The notes: a model not told the origin generated them from the sequence alone. A DNA stretch of 64,000 nucleotides from Parapontixanthobacter sp963736595 (GCA_963736595.1 CAVTPG010000011.1:310001-374000); one strand, 5' to 3'; numbered from the stretch's first letter, positions 8,906 to 17,469 are shown. A program made the numbers and translations.

Positions 8906-9196
8906 ATGCCGAAACGTATATTGATCGGAACCGTCACCTCCGACAAGACCGACAAAACCGTGACCGTGAAGGTCGAACGCAAGGTGAGACACCCGCTCTA
9001 TGGGAAAATCATGCGGCGTTCGAAGAAGTATCACGCGCACGATGAGAGCAATGAATTCAAGTCGGGCGACACCGTCCGCATCGAAGAGACAAAGCCTATT
9101 TCCAAGACGAAGACCTGGAAAGTTCTTGACCGGGTACAGGCAGGCGGCGCGAAAGCCGTCGAAGCCGATCTGGAAGTAGAAGCCGCGTCTAACTGA
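8906..9196 (+). CDS. rpsQ: 30S ribosomal protein S17
   Basis: S17 is a primary 16S rRNA-binding protein with an OB fold. The product is 96 residues with a short acidic/Ala tail (EADLEVEAASN). Core segments are LIGTVTSDKTDKTVTVKVER and DTVRIEETKPISKTKTWKV. A good AAAGGAG lies about eight bases before the ATG. Confidence 0.98.
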   Translation: MPKRILIGTVTSDKTDKTVTVKVERKVRHPLYGKIMRRSKKYHAHDESNEFKSGDTVRIEETKPISKTKTWKVLDRVQAGGAKAVEADLEVEAASN

Positions 9197-9254
9197 TTTT
9201 CAAGTGGAACTCCCCGACTGGATCGGGAAAGCCGAGTAGGAAGGAAACGCATCG

Positions 9255-9623
9255 ATGATTCAGATGCAATCAAACCTGGATGTCGCTGACAATAGCGGCG
9301 CAAAACGGGTCCAGTGCATTAAGGTGCTGGGTGGATCCAAGCGTCGCACGGCTAGCGTTGGCGATGTGATCGTCGTATCCGTTAAAGAGGCTCAGCCTCG
9401 CGCCAAGGTGAAGAAGGGTGACGTGCATCGCGCGGTCATCGTTCGCACCCGCAAAGATGTCCGCCGCCCCGATGGCAGCGTGATCCGCTTCGACAGCAAC
9501 GCTGCTGTATTGGTGAATAAGAGTGAAGAGCCGATTGGTACGCGTATCTTTGGCCCCGTCGTTCGCGAGCTTCGTGGTCGCGGTTTCATGAAGATTATTT
9601 CACTCGCTCCGGAGGTGCTGTGA
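9255..9623 (+). CDS. rplN: 50S ribosomal protein L14
   Basis: L14 contributes to intersubunit bridges. The product is 122 residues, exactly the family length, starting MIQMQSNLDVADNSGAKRVQ. The Arg-rich loop EAQPRAKVKKGDVHRAVIVR is typical. Its TGA overlaps the rplX ATG by one base. Confidence 0.98.
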   Translation: MIQMQSNLDVADNSGAKRVQCIKVLGGSKRRTASVGDVIVVSVKEAQPRAKVKKGDVHRAVIVRTRKDVRRPDGSVIRFDSNAAVLVNKSEEPIGTRIFGPVVRELRGRGFMKIISLAPEVL

Positions 9624-9943
9624 TGGGTGCTGCCAGAATCAAGAAAGGCGACAGCGTCGTCGTGCTTTCGGGCAAGGATAAGGGCCGCACCGGCACTGTC
9701 CGTCAGGTTATGCCCAAGCAGGACAAGCTGATTGTGGAAGGCATGAACATTGCCGCGCGCCACCGCAAGCCGAGCCAGCAAAATCCGCAGGGCGGCATCG
9801 ACCGTTTCGAAGCTGCCATGCACCTGTCCAAAGTTGCGATTGCCGATCCCAAAGATGGCAAGCCAACCCGCGTCCGTTTTGAAGAGAAAGACGGCAAAAA
9901 GGTTCGCGTCGCTGTAAAGTCCGGAGAGACAATCGATGGCTGA
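9623..9943 (+). CDS. rplX: 50S ribosomal protein L24
   Basis: L24 initiates large-subunit assembly. The KOW motif IKKGDSVVVLSGKDKGRTGT is at the N-terminus, and the product is 106 residues. A GTG at 9620 is in frame directly before the ATG; ATG 9623 has GGAGG (9611-9615) at seven-base spacing and forms a TGATG overlap with rplN, so it is preferred. The gene overlaps rplE by 8 bp. Confidence 0.97.
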   Translation: MGAARIKKGDSVVVLSGKDKGRTGTVRQVMPKQDKLIVEGMNIAARHRKPSQQNPQGGIDRFEAAMHLSKVAIADPKDGKPTRVRFEEKDGKKVRVAVKSGETIDG

Positions 9944-10514
9944 TTACACACCACGCATGAAGCAGCGCTATGACGAGCAAATCGTCAAAGCGATGACCGA
10001 AAAATTTGGCTACAAGAACGTCTTCGAAGTGCCACGTATCGCTAAGATCACACTCAACATGGGTGTGGGGGAAGCGAGCCAGGACAAGAAGAAGGTTCAG
10101 ACGGCAGCCGAAGAAATGGCGCTGATCGCTGGTCAAAAGCCGGTTATTACCAAAGCCAAGAAATCCATCGCCCAGTTCAAGCTGCGCGAAGGAATGCCGA
10201 TCGGTTGCAAAGTGACCTTGCGCCGTGACCGGATGTTCGAGTTTCTCGACCGCCTTGTCACTATCGCTATGCCACGTATTCGCGACTTTCGCGGCCTCAA
10301 CCCGCGTTCATTCGACGGGTCCGGCAATTACGCGATGGGCCTGAAAGAGCAGATCATCTTTCCAGAGATCAGCTACGACAAAATCGACACGGTTCGCGGC
10401 ATGGATATTATCGTGACCACTACGGCGAACACCGATGAGGAGGCATTGGAATTGCTTCGTCTGTTCGGGTTCCCGTTCCCGGTCGAAGAGACACAAGAAA
10501 AAGCGGCCGCTTAA
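9936..10514 (+). CDS. rplE: 50S ribosomal protein L5
   Basis: L5 binds 5S rRNA and contacts the P-site tRNA. The product is 192 residues with a short acidic C-terminal extension (VEETQEKAAA). Typical parts are KITLNMGVGEASQDKKKVQT and LIAGQKPVITKAKKSIAQFK. It is translationally coupled to rplX through an 8-bp overlap. Confidence 0.98.
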   Translation: MADYTPRMKQRYDEQIVKAMTEKFGYKNVFEVPRIAKITLNMGVGEASQDKKKVQTAAEEMALIAGQKPVITKAKKSIAQFKLREGMPIGCKVTLRRDRMFEFLDRLVTIAMPRIRDFRGLNPRSFDGSGNYAMGLKEQIIFPEISYDKIDTVRGMDIIVTTTANTDEEALELLRLFGFPFPVEETQEKAAA

Positions 10515-10560
10515 TAGCGCGCCCGATGACAGACACACGAAGGAAGAGAGCTTAAGTCCA

Positions 10561-10866
10561 ATGGCGAAACTGAGTTCCATCAACAAAAACGAGCGTCGTA
10601 AGAAGCTCGCAAAAAAATATGCGGCGAAATACGCAAAGTTGAAGGCTGTGGCCGACGACAAATCACTGGATGAAGGCGAGCGTTTGATCGCGCGTCTCAA
10701 GCTGGCCGAGATTCCGCGCAATGCGAATCCGACCCGCATCCGCAATCGCTGCACCACCACTGGCCGCCCGCGCGGCTATTACCGGAAGTTCGGCCTCAAT
10801 CGTATCGAGCTGCGGAATTTGGCCAATAAGGGCCTCATTCCCGGCGTTACGAAGTCGAGCTGGTAA
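10561..10866 (+). CDS. rpsN: 30S ribosomal protein S14
   Basis: S14 of the small-subunit head. ATG 10561 gives MAKLSSINKNERRKKLAKKY and a 101-residue protein. The upstream open frame back to 10435 overlaps rplE and is not conserved. The signature NRCTTTGRPRGYYRKFGLNR carries a single Cys, so this is the zinc-free (C-minus) long form usual in proteobacteria. Confidence 0.98.
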   Translation: MAKLSSINKNERRKKLAKKYAAKYAKLKAVADDKSLDEGERLIARLKLAEIPRNANPTRIRNRCTTTGRPRGYYRKFGLNRIELRNLANKGLIPGVTKSSW

Positions 10867-10877
10867 GGATCTGAATT

Positions 10878-11273
10878 ATGGCATTGACCGATCCCCTGGG
10901 TGATATGCTCACCCGCATCCGCAACGGCCAGCAGGCGAAAAAGGATTCTGTCCTTTCGCCCGCTTCCAAATTGCGTGCCAACGTCCTCGAAGTGCTTCAA
11001 CGCGAAGGCTACATCCGTGGCTACAGCGAAGACGAGAGCGGCAAGCACAAGGCATTGCGGATCGAACTGAAATATTTCGAAGGCGAACCGGCGATCAAAT
11101 ACGTCGCTCGCGTTTCCAAGCCTGGCCGCCGCGTCTATTCGGGTTCGCAAGAACTGCCGACTGTGCGCAATGGCCTTGGCATCACCATCGTCTCGACACC
11201 GCGCGGTGTGCTTTCGGATAACGAAGCGCGCACAGAGAATGTCGGCGGCGAAGTGTTGGCGGAGGTCTTCTGA
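10878..11273 (+). CDS. rpsH: 30S ribosomal protein S8
   Basis: S8 binds 16S rRNA and in enterobacteria represses the spc operon at the L5 start. The product is 131 residues. Core: MALTDPLGDMLTRIRNGQQA at the start and GLGITIVSTPRGVLSDNEAR near the end. Its TGA overlaps the rplF ATG by one base. Confidence 0.98.
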   Translation: MALTDPLGDMLTRIRNGQQAKKDSVLSPASKLRANVLEVLQREGYIRGYSEDESGKHKALRIELKYFEGEPAIKYVARVSKPGRRVYSGSQELPTVRNGLGITIVSTPRGVLSDNEARTENVGGEVLAEVF

Positions 11274-11806
11274 TGAGCCGCATTGGTAAAAAACCGGTTG
11301 CGATCCCTAGTGGCGTCACCGCCAATATCGACGGTGGCAATCTGTCCGTTAAAGGGCCGAAAGGCACGCTGACGATGGGGCTTAGCGACCATATCACTTA
11401 TAAGGTCGAGGGCGACGAAATTCAGGTCGGGCCGGCCAATGATACTCGGACAGCGCGTTCATTCTGGGGAATGCAGCGTACGCTGGTTTCCAATTTGATC
11501 GAAGGTGTGACCGATGGTTTCACCAAGGTGCTGGAAATCAACGGTGTTGGTTATCGTGCGCAGGCGCAGGGTAAGAAGCTGAAGTTACAGCTTGGTTATA
11601 GCCATGATGTCGATCTTGACGTTCCTGAAGGTATCGAGATCAAAACACCTGATCAGACCACAATTGAAATCAGCGGTTCCGACAAGCAGGCCGTAGGTCA
11701 GTTTGCCGCTGAAATTCGCCGCTGGCGCAAGCCTGAGCCTTACAAGGGCAAGGGTATTAAATATCGCGGTGAATACATCTTCCGCAAGGAAGGGAAGAAG
11801 AAGTAA
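11273..11806 (+). CDS. rplF: 50S ribosomal protein L6
   Basis: L6 lies near the factor-binding (sarcin-ricin) region. The product is 177 residues with two related domains. It begins MSRIGKKPVAIPSGVTANID and ends in the rRNA-binding segment RRWRKPEPYKGKGIKYRGEY. rplR follows one base after the stop. Confidence 0.98.
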   Translation: MSRIGKKPVAIPSGVTANIDGGNLSVKGPKGTLTMGLSDHITYKVEGDEIQVGPANDTRTARSFWGMQRTLVSNLIEGVTDGFTKVLEINGVGYRAQAQGKKLKLQLGYSHDVDLDVPEGIEIKTPDQTTIEISGSDKQAVGQFAAEIRRWRKPEPYKGKGIKYRGEYIFRKEGKKK

Positions 11807-11807
11807 G

Positions 11808-12152
11808 ATGGCAAAACTTTCCTTATTCGAACGCCGTCGTCGGCGTGTCCGCAGTGCGCTTCGCAAACGGTCTGGCGCCAAGCCGCGTTTGTCCGTGCAT
11901 CGCACCGGTCAGCATATTTATGCGCAAATTATCAATGATGCCGAAGGTCGCACGGTCGCTGCTGCATCCACGCTGGGCGCAAAGTCGTCCGGCGCGAACA
12001 TGGAAGCGGCCAAGCAGGTCGGGTCCGATATTGCGCAAGCTGCGAAAAAAGCCGGTGTGAATACGGTCGTTTTCGATCGTGGCGGTTTCCTGTTTCATGG
12101 CCGTGTGAAGGCGCTGGCCGATGCCGCGCGTGAAGGCGGGCTGGAGTTTTAA
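11808..12152 (+). CDS. rplR: 50S ribosomal protein L18
   Basis: L18 binds 5S rRNA with L5 and L25. ATG 11808 gives MAKLSLFERRRRRVRSALRK and 114 residues, the family length. The frame is open upstream through rplF without conservation. The C-terminus VVFDRGGFLFHGRVKALADA is diagnostic. rpsE follows after 2 bp. Confidence 0.98.
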   Translation: MAKLSLFERRRRRVRSALRKRSGAKPRLSVHRTGQHIYAQIINDAEGRTVAAASTLGAKSSGANMEAAKQVGSDIAQAAKKAGVNTVVFDRGGFLFHGRVKALADAAREGGLEF

Positions 12153-12154
12153 TT

Positions 12155-13051
12155 ATGGCTGATGACAAGAAACCAGACAATGCAAACGACGCTGCAGAAA
12201 CGACGACTGCTTCAACAGACACGCCTGTGACCGAAGCCAAAGTCGAAGCAGCAAAAGACGCTTTGGAAGCGGCTCCCGTTGCAGAACCCAAAGTGACCGG
12301 CAATGACGGCGCTACGCCGACGCCTACTACAGCAACGACCGAAGCAGCGACAAACCAGTCGGCAGCTTCTGGCGCACCCACGCAGCAGCGTGAACGCAGT
12401 GACCAGCGCGGTCGTGGCGGCCAAGGTGGTCGTGGCGGCGGCGGTGGCCGTGGCGGAAACAGCGGCGGTGGTCGCGGACGTGGTCGTGATGGCCGTGGTG
12501 GTCGTCAGGAAGAAGATGATGGCATTATCGAGAAGCTGGTTCACATCAACCGCGTCTCCAAGACCGTTAAAGGCGGTAAGCGTTTCGGTTTTGCAGCTCT
12601 CGTTGTAGTTGGTGACGGCTCCGGCCGCGTCGGGTTCGGTAAGGGCAAGGCTCGTGAAGTTCCGGAAGCGATCAGCAAGGCAACAGCTGCCGCGCGCAAG
12701 AAAATGGTCCGCGTCGCTTTGAAAGAAGGTCGCACGCTGCACCATGATGGCAATGGCCGGTTCGGTGCTGGCAAGGTGACGATCCGTACAGCGCCAGCGG
12801 GTACCGGTATTATCGCCGGTGGTCCGATGCGTGCCGTGTTCGAAAGCCTGGGTGTTGCGGACGTGGTGACCAAGTCGGTCGGCAGTTCCAATCCCTATAA
12901 CATGATCCGCGCCACGTTCGATGCGTTGACCGATCAGACTTCACCTAAGTCTGTGGCACAGCGTCGCGGCAAGAAAGTCGCCGACCTGCTGGGTCGCGGC
13001 GGCGCTAGTCAAGCCGAAGCGCAAGCTGACGCTGCTGCGGTCACGGAGTAA
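12155..13051 (+). CDS. rpsE: 30S ribosomal protein S5 with long RGG-rich N-terminal extension
   Basis: S5 takes part in decoding fidelity and lines the mRNA entry tunnel. The protein is 298 residues, while most bacterial S5 proteins are about 160-240. The conserved part starts near residue 122 (DDGIIEKLVHINRVSKTVKG) and includes the dsRNA-binding-like fold with VVVGDGSGRVGFGKGKAREV. Before it are about 80 Ala/Thr/Glu-rich residues and then about 35 residues of Arg-Gly-Gly repeats (QRGRGGQGGRGGGGGRGGNS and beyond). The start (ATG 12155, 2 bp after rplR) is fixed by the tight spacing. No other start closer to the core has a comparable site. Confidence 0.96.
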   Translation: MADDKKPDNANDAAETTTASTDTPVTEAKVEAAKDALEAAPVAEPKVTGNDGATPTPTTATTEAATNQSAASGAPTQQRERSDQRGRGGQGGRGGGGGRGGNSGGGRGRGRDGRGGRQEEDDGIIEKLVHINRVSKTVKGGKRFGFAALVVVGDGSGRVGFGKGKAREVPEAISKATAAARKKMVRVALKEGRTLHHDGNGRFGAGKVTIRTAPAGTGIIAGGPMRAVFESLGVADVVTKSVGSSNPYNMIRATFDALTDQTSPKSVAQRRGKKVADLLGRGGASQAEAQADAAAVTE

Positions 13052-13056
13052 GTATG

Positions 13057-13242
13057 ATGGCTGCTAAAAAGACGATCAAGATCAAGCAGATCGGTTCGCC
13101 GATCCGTCGCCCCGAAGCGCAGAAGAAAATTCTGATCGGTTTGGGCCTTGGCAAGATGAATCGTGAAGTGGAAGTTCTCGATACGCCGGAAAATCGCGGT
13201 TCGATCGCAAGACTGCCACACATGGTTGCGATTATCGATTGA
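13057..13242 (+). CDS. rpmD: 50S ribosomal protein L30
   Basis: L30 is a small large-subunit protein. The product is 61 residues: MAAKKTIKIKQIGSPIRRPE, then LIGLGLGKMNREVEVLDTPE. Two adjacent ATGs are possible (13054 and 13057); the second has GGAG at eight-base spacing and is chosen, though the first would add only one Met. An intrinsic terminator follows 30 bp after the stop. Confidence 0.95.
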   Translation: MAAKKTIKIKQIGSPIRRPEAQKKILIGLGLGKMNREVEVLDTPENRGSIARLPHMVAIID

Positions 13243-13272
13243 TTGCATGAATAGCCGGGTCGCTTGACCCAT

Positions 13273-13299
13273 AAGGCCCGGGCGCGTACCGGGCCTTTT
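13273..13299 (+). terminator. Intrinsic terminator between rpmD and rplO
   Basis: AAGGCCCGG pairs with CCGGGCCTT across a 7-base loop and is followed by TTTTCC. The GC-rich stem plus short U-run is the classical form. It lies inside the spc cluster, so it should reduce or condition read-through into rplO-secY-adk. A second small hairpin, CCTCAC-ATG-GTGAGG (13314-13328), lies between it and rplO. Confidence 0.7.
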
Positions 13300-13353
13300 C
13301 CTTGAAGCGCGTACCTCACATGGTGAGGCTAGAAAGCGAAAGCGAGTGCCAAA

Positions 13354-13908
13354 ATGTCTATAAAATTGAATGAACTGCGCGATAATCCGGGCGCACGTAA
13401 AGAACGTATGCGCGTTGGACGCGGCATCGGATCGGGCAAGGGTAAAACCGCCGGTCGTGGTCAGAAAGGCCAAAAGAGCCGTTCGGGCGTCGCGATCAAA
13501 GGTTTTGAAGGCGGCCAAATGCCGCTGCATATGCGTTTGCCAAAGCGTGGCTTTAACAATCCGTTCGCCAAAGATTACGCCATCGTCAATCTGGGCATGG
13601 TGCAGAAGTTCATTGACGCCAAGAAGCTGGATGCCAAGGGCACGATCGATCACGCAGCTTTGAAAGCGGCGGGTCTGGCCAAGGGCGGCAAGGATGGCGT
13701 GCGCTTGCTTGCCAAGGGCGAAATGACCGCAAAGGTTTCATTCAAAGTTGCCGGTGCATCCAAGGGTGCGATCGAGGCAGTCGAAAAGGCTGGTGGTTCG
13801 GTCGAAGTGGCGGCGGAAAAGATTCCGTCATCCAAACCTTCGGCAAACCCGCGCGTCAAGAAAGCGGCTGATAAAACAGATAAGAAGGCCGACAAGAAAC
13901 CGGCATAA
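13354..13908 (+). CDS. rplO: 50S ribosomal protein L15 with basic C-terminal tail
   Basis: L15 is a late-assembly large-subunit protein. The product is 184 residues, against about 144 in enterobacteria. The core is typical (LRDNPGARKERMRVGRGIGS, GFEGGQMPLHMRLPKRGFNN). The extra C-terminal part, about 30 residues, is rich in Lys, Ala and Pro and ends KKADKKPA. The gene stands after an intrinsic terminator and 111 bp of spacer, so it may have its own promoter. Confidence 0.97.
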   Translation: MSIKLNELRDNPGARKERMRVGRGIGSGKGKTAGRGQKGQKSRSGVAIKGFEGGQMPLHMRLPKRGFNNPFAKDYAIVNLGMVQKFIDAKKLDAKGTIDHAALKAAGLAKGGKDGVRLLAKGEMTAKVSFKVAGASKGAIEAVEKAGGSVEVAAEKIPSSKPSANPRVKKAADKTDKKADKKPA

Positions 13909-14028
13909 TCGGATATTTGGCAAGCGGGGGGTTCGACAAGTCACTTCCCGCTTCCTATGTATCGGATCGGAGGGCTGCGTCTGCGCGAAAGCGGGGCCGG
14001 GCCGTAAAGTCAGGATCAACGGTTACTC

Positions 14029-15393
14029 ATGGCGTCACGTACCGATAGCATTGCCAGCAATTTAAGCCTTTCGAATTTTTCCAAGGCGACCGAGCTGAAA
14101 AAACGCATCTGGTTCACCATCGGTGCGCTGGTTGTGTTTCGTTTCTTGAGCTTTGTTCCATTGCCCGGCGTTAATCCGCTGGTGCTGGAAACGCTGTATG
14201 ATCAAGCGCGCGGCGGCATTCTCGATCTGTTCAACACGTTTTCGGGTGGTTCGCTGGAGCGGATGAGCTTGATTGCGCTGGGCGTGATGCCGTATATTAC
14301 CGCGTCTATCGTGGTACAGTTGGCCTCTTCGCTTCATCCTACATTGGCAGCGCTGAAGAAGGAAGGCTCCGCCGGGCGACAGAAGCTCAACCAATACACG
14401 CGGTATGGCACGGTTTTTCTGTGTGCGATCCAAGGGTGGTTTTTGGCCGCAGGCTTGGAAAGTTTTGCAGCGCAAAACGGCCTCGCGGCGGTGGTTGCTC
14501 CCGGTTATATGTTCCGCATTGGCGCGGTTATCAGCCTGGTCGGGGGCACGATGTTCTTGCTGTGGCTGGGTGAGCAAATTACTTCGCGCGGCATTGGTAA
14601 CGGCGTTTCCCTGATTATTATGGCGGGTATCGTCGCACAATTCCCGAGTTTCGTAACCAGCATGGGCTCGCAATATGCCAGCGGTACGATTGGTACGGGT
14701 CTGGTGATCGGCTTTAGCGCCATGATTATCGTGCTGATCCTGATAATCTGCTTTGTCGAACGGGCGCAGCGACGCTTGCTGATCCAGTATCCCAAGCGTG
14801 CGACCCAGCGCGGTATGATGCAAGCCGATCGCTCGCACTTGCCGTTGAAACTAAACACGGCAGGCGTTATTCCGCCGATCTTTGCCAGCTCGCTACTGCT
14901 TCTTCCACTGACCATTAGCCAGTTCGCGGGCAATTCGGTCAATACCGACAGCACCACCGGCAACATCATCCAGCAATTGAATTTCTATCTTGCGCCGGGA
15001 CAGCCATTGTATCTTGCCCTTTATGCGGCAGGGATCATCTTTTTCTGCTTCTTCTACACTGCGGTTGTGTTCAATCCGGAAGAGACGGCGGACAATCTGA
15101 AAAAGAATGGCGGCTTCATTCCGGGCATTCGTCCGGGCAAGCGAACCGAGGAATATCTCGATTACGTTTTGAGCCGGATCACCGTTGTTGGCGCGATTTA
15201 CCTCACGCTCGTCTGCGTCATTCCTGAATATGTCATTCGGCAGACGGGTATCCCGCTATTCCTTGGCGGTACGAGTTTGCTCATTGTGGTGAACGTGACC
15301 GTGGATACGATCAGCCAAGTTCAGTCGCACCTGTTGGCACATCAATATGGCGACCTTATCAAGAAGGCCAAGTTGAAAGGCCGCAACCGCTGA
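14029..15393 (+). CDS. secY: Preprotein translocase subunit SecY
   Basis: SecY is the channel of the Sec translocon in the inner membrane. The product is 454 residues with about ten hydrophobic segments. Family signatures: LFNTFSGGSLERMSLIALGV after the first membrane span (plug region), GNGVSLIIMAGIVAQFPS, and the cytoplasmic loop GGFIPGIRPGKRTEEYLDYV. It sits in its usual place after rplO. adk follows 92 bp downstream. Confidence 0.98.
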   Translation: MASRTDSIASNLSLSNFSKATELKKRIWFTIGALVVFRFLSFVPLPGVNPLVLETLYDQARGGILDLFNTFSGGSLERMSLIALGVMPYITASIVVQLASSLHPTLAALKKEGSAGRQKLNQYTRYGTVFLCAIQGWFLAAGLESFAAQNGLAAVVAPGYMFRIGAVISLVGGTMFLLWLGEQITSRGIGNGVSLIIMAGIVAQFPSFVTSMGSQYASGTIGTGLVIGFSAMIIVLILIICFVERAQRRLLIQYPKRATQRGMMQADRSHLPLKLNTAGVIPPIFASSLLLLPLTISQFAGNSVNTDSTTGNIIQQLNFYLAPGQPLYLALYAAGIIFFCFFYTAVVFNPEETADNLKKNGGFIPGIRPGKRTEEYLDYVLSRITVVGAIYLTLVCVIPEYVIRQTGIPLFLGGTSLLIVVNVTVDTISQVQSHLLAHQYGDLIKKAKLKGRNR

Positions 15394-15485
15394 TTTGCCA
15401 TTAGGCGCCTTACAGGCCGCTAAAAATTGGCAAATATGGTACGCGGTATCCGAAAGCAGCCGCATCGACACGGGGAGCAATTGCG

Positions 15486-16133
15486 TTGGATATCATTCTG
15501 TTGGGGCCGCCGGGTGCCGGCAAAGGCACGCAAGCGCACCGTCTTGAAGAACATCACGGTATGCGGCAGCTTTCCACTGGCGATATGCTGCGCGAAGCGG
15601 TGAAATCAGGATCTCCGGTCGGTGTAAAAGCCAAGTCCATTATGGAAGCGGGCGGTCTGGTATCCGACGAGATCGTGTCCGATTTGATCGATCACGAACT
15701 GACTGCAATGGGCGATCATGTCGGTGCGATTTTCGACGGTTATCCGCGTACGGCGGCACAGGCTGAAGCGCTTGATAAAATTCTCGCACGTCACAACCGC
15801 ACGCTGGACCATGTGATCGAGTTGGAAGTCGATGAAGATGCGCTGGTCGACCGGATCACCGGCCGCTTTACTTGCGCGAAATGCGGCGCCGGTTACCATG
15901 ACCGCCACAAGCAGCCGCAGACCTCCGGCCAATGCGACAAATGCGGTGCACATGAGTTCAAGCGTCGCCCTGACGACAATGAAGAAACCGTGCGCAAGCG
16001 GATGCAGGAATATCGTGCGAAGACGGCGCCGATCCTGCCCGGCTATGAAGCGCGCGGGATCGTGTCGCGAGTTGATGGCATGGCTTCGATCGATGCGGTG
16101 ACGTCCTCTCTCGAAGCGGTGTTACGTCGCTGA
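15486..16133 (+). CDS. adk: Adenylate kinase (zinc-type lid)
   Basis: Converts AMP and ATP to two ADP in the cytoplasm. The start is TTG 15486, giving MDIILLGPPGAGKGTQ; GGGGAG (15472-15477) lies eight bases upstream and no ATG fits. The product is 215 residues. The P-loop GPPGAGKGT is at residues 7-15 and DGYPRT in the middle. The lid holds four cysteines (FTCAKCGAGY and QCDKCGAHEF), the zinc-binding long form. Its place after secY is the normal spc-operon arrangement. Confidence 0.97.
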   Translation: MDIILLGPPGAGKGTQAHRLEEHHGMRQLSTGDMLREAVKSGSPVGVKAKSIMEAGGLVSDEIVSDLIDHELTAMGDHVGAIFDGYPRTAAQAEALDKILARHNRTLDHVIELEVDEDALVDRITGRFTCAKCGAGYHDRHKQPQTSGQCDKCGAHEFKRRPDDNEETVRKRMQEYRAKTAPILPGYEARGIVSRVDGMASIDAVTSSLEAVLRR

Positions 16134-16159
16134 ACCATTGCGTAAAAGGATAAGCGGCT

Positions 16160-16846
16160 ATGCTCGGACGAATGAACAAATTGGGGCTATGGGTCGCTGC
16201 TGCCTTTGTCATCGCAACGCCGCTATCCGCCGAAGTCGTGGAGCAGGATGACAGCGGTTTTACAACGCGCGTTTCCAGTGACATTCCAGCCAATCCGACG
16301 AAAGTCTGGCTGGCTCTGATTACGCCGTCGGGATGGTGGAATCCGTTGCATAGCTGGTCCGGGGATGCAGCCAATATGACCTTGACGCCGCAAGGTGGCG
16401 GCTGTTTTTGCGAGACGCTGCCGGGCTTAGAAGATGCCGATACGGTCGGCCTTGCCGGAAGCGCGAAGCATATGGAAGTCGTGCAGGCTATGCCACTGAA
16501 GGTCTTGCGGATGCGCGGGGGGCTGGGTCCGCTGCAAAGCGAACCGGCGACCGGCGTGCTCACGATCACATTACAGGAAACGGGTGATGGCACGCGCGTT
16601 GTTTGGGAATATGTCGTTGGCGGGGAAACGCGCTACGAGATGCCCGTGATCGCCCAGGCGGTCGATGAAGTGATGAACGAACAGCTTGCGCGATTGACGG
16701 CGCATCTGGGCGGCAAGTTGGAAGTCGCGTCGGAGGCGCCTGTCGAAGAAGAGGCTACTTCCGAAGAGGAGTTGGATTTAGCACCTGCCGATCAGCAAGA
16801 TAGCACAGATGAGAGCGATGATTTCAGCGAGGCTTTCGGTCCCTGA
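16160..16846 (+). CDS. Exported SRPBCC-domain protein, function unknown
   Basis: The protein is 228 residues with an N-terminal signal-like segment (KLGLWVAAAFVIATPLSA), so it is probably periplasmic or membrane-linked. The middle resembles the START/AHSA1 (SRPBCC) fold: FTTRVSSDIPANPTKVWLAL followed by WWNPLHSWSGDA, and a late strand VLTITLQETGDGTRVVWEYV before a final long helix. About 45 acidic residues form the tail. It lies 26 bp after adk, between the spc and alpha operons, and is probably transcribed with adk. The fold assignment is by resemblance; the ligand is unknown. Confidence 0.8.
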   Translation: MLGRMNKLGLWVAAAFVIATPLSAEVVEQDDSGFTTRVSSDIPANPTKVWLALITPSGWWNPLHSWSGDAANMTLTPQGGGCFCETLPGLEDADTVGLAGSAKHMEVVQAMPLKVLRMRGGLGPLQSEPATGVLTITLQETGDGTRVVWEYVVGGETRYEMPVIAQAVDEVMNEQLARLTAHLGGKLEVASEAPVEEEATSEEELDLAPADQQDSTDESDDFSEAFGP

Positions 16847-17023
16847 TCGGTCAAGCCGCTTACACGCGCCGGGTTAAGGTTGACGGCGGCGGCGAATCGC
16901 TCTAAGCGCTCCTCCATTCGACAGGTTCGGTCAAGTCCGGCAGGTGTTCGCTATTCTCGCGCATCATCCGGGCTTTTGCTATGTTAGCGAGCGGAAACCG
17001 GCGAATGTCAATAGCGATGAGAT

Positions 17024-17058
17024 GGAGGTTGCGTCATGCCTCCGGTGGTTAATACCGG
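17024..17058 (+). promoter_or_regulatory. Two overlapping small hairpins upstream of rpsM
   Basis: GGAGG (17024-17028) can pair with CCTCC (17039-17043), and CCGGT (17042-17046) with ACCGG (17054-17058). The two stems share bases 17042-17043, so they cannot fully form together. They lie 43-77 bases before the rpsM start. Alpha operons elsewhere are controlled through structured leaders bound by S4; whether this is such a leader is inference. Confidence 0.3.
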
Positions 17059-17100
17059 ACAATGATATGCAAACCTTCGTGGAGCATGGAGAAGTAATTA

Positions 17101-17469
17101 GTGGCTCGTATTGCCGGGGTAAATATCCCAACCAACAAGCGCGTGATTATCGCGCTCACCTACATTCACGGAATTGGCCGCACGACGGCAGTAAAAATTG
17201 CCGATAAGCTCGGGATCGATCACGCCGCACGCGTGCAGGATCTTACCGACGCGGAAATTTTGCAGGTTCGTGAAGCCATCGACGCCGATCACTCGGTCGA
17301 AGGCGATTTGCGGCGTAGCACTGCGATGAATATCAAGCGCCTGATGGACTTGCGGTCCTATCGCGGCTTGCGTCATCGTAACGGTTTGCCCGTTCGTGGA
17401 CAGCGCACGCATACAAACGCGCGCACCCGTAAGGGCAAGGCAAAGCCGATCGCAGGTAAGAAGAAGTAA
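17101..17469 (+). CDS. rpsM: 30S ribosomal protein S13
   Basis: S13 of the small-subunit head, contacting tRNA and L5. The start is GTG 17101 with GGAGAAG (17088-17094) six bases upstream. The product is 122 residues: MARIAGVNIPTNKRVIIALT, IHGIGRTTAVKIADKLGI (helix-hairpin-helix type) and the basic tail RGQRTHTNARTRKGKAKPIA. It opens the alpha operon here. The 254 bp after the SRPBCC gene suggests its own promoter. Confidence 0.97.
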   Translation: MARIAGVNIPTNKRVIIALTYIHGIGRTTAVKIADKLGIDHAARVQDLTDAEILQVREAIDADHSVEGDLRRSTAMNIKRLMDLRSYRGLRHRNGLPVRGQRTHTNARTRKGKAKPIAGKKK

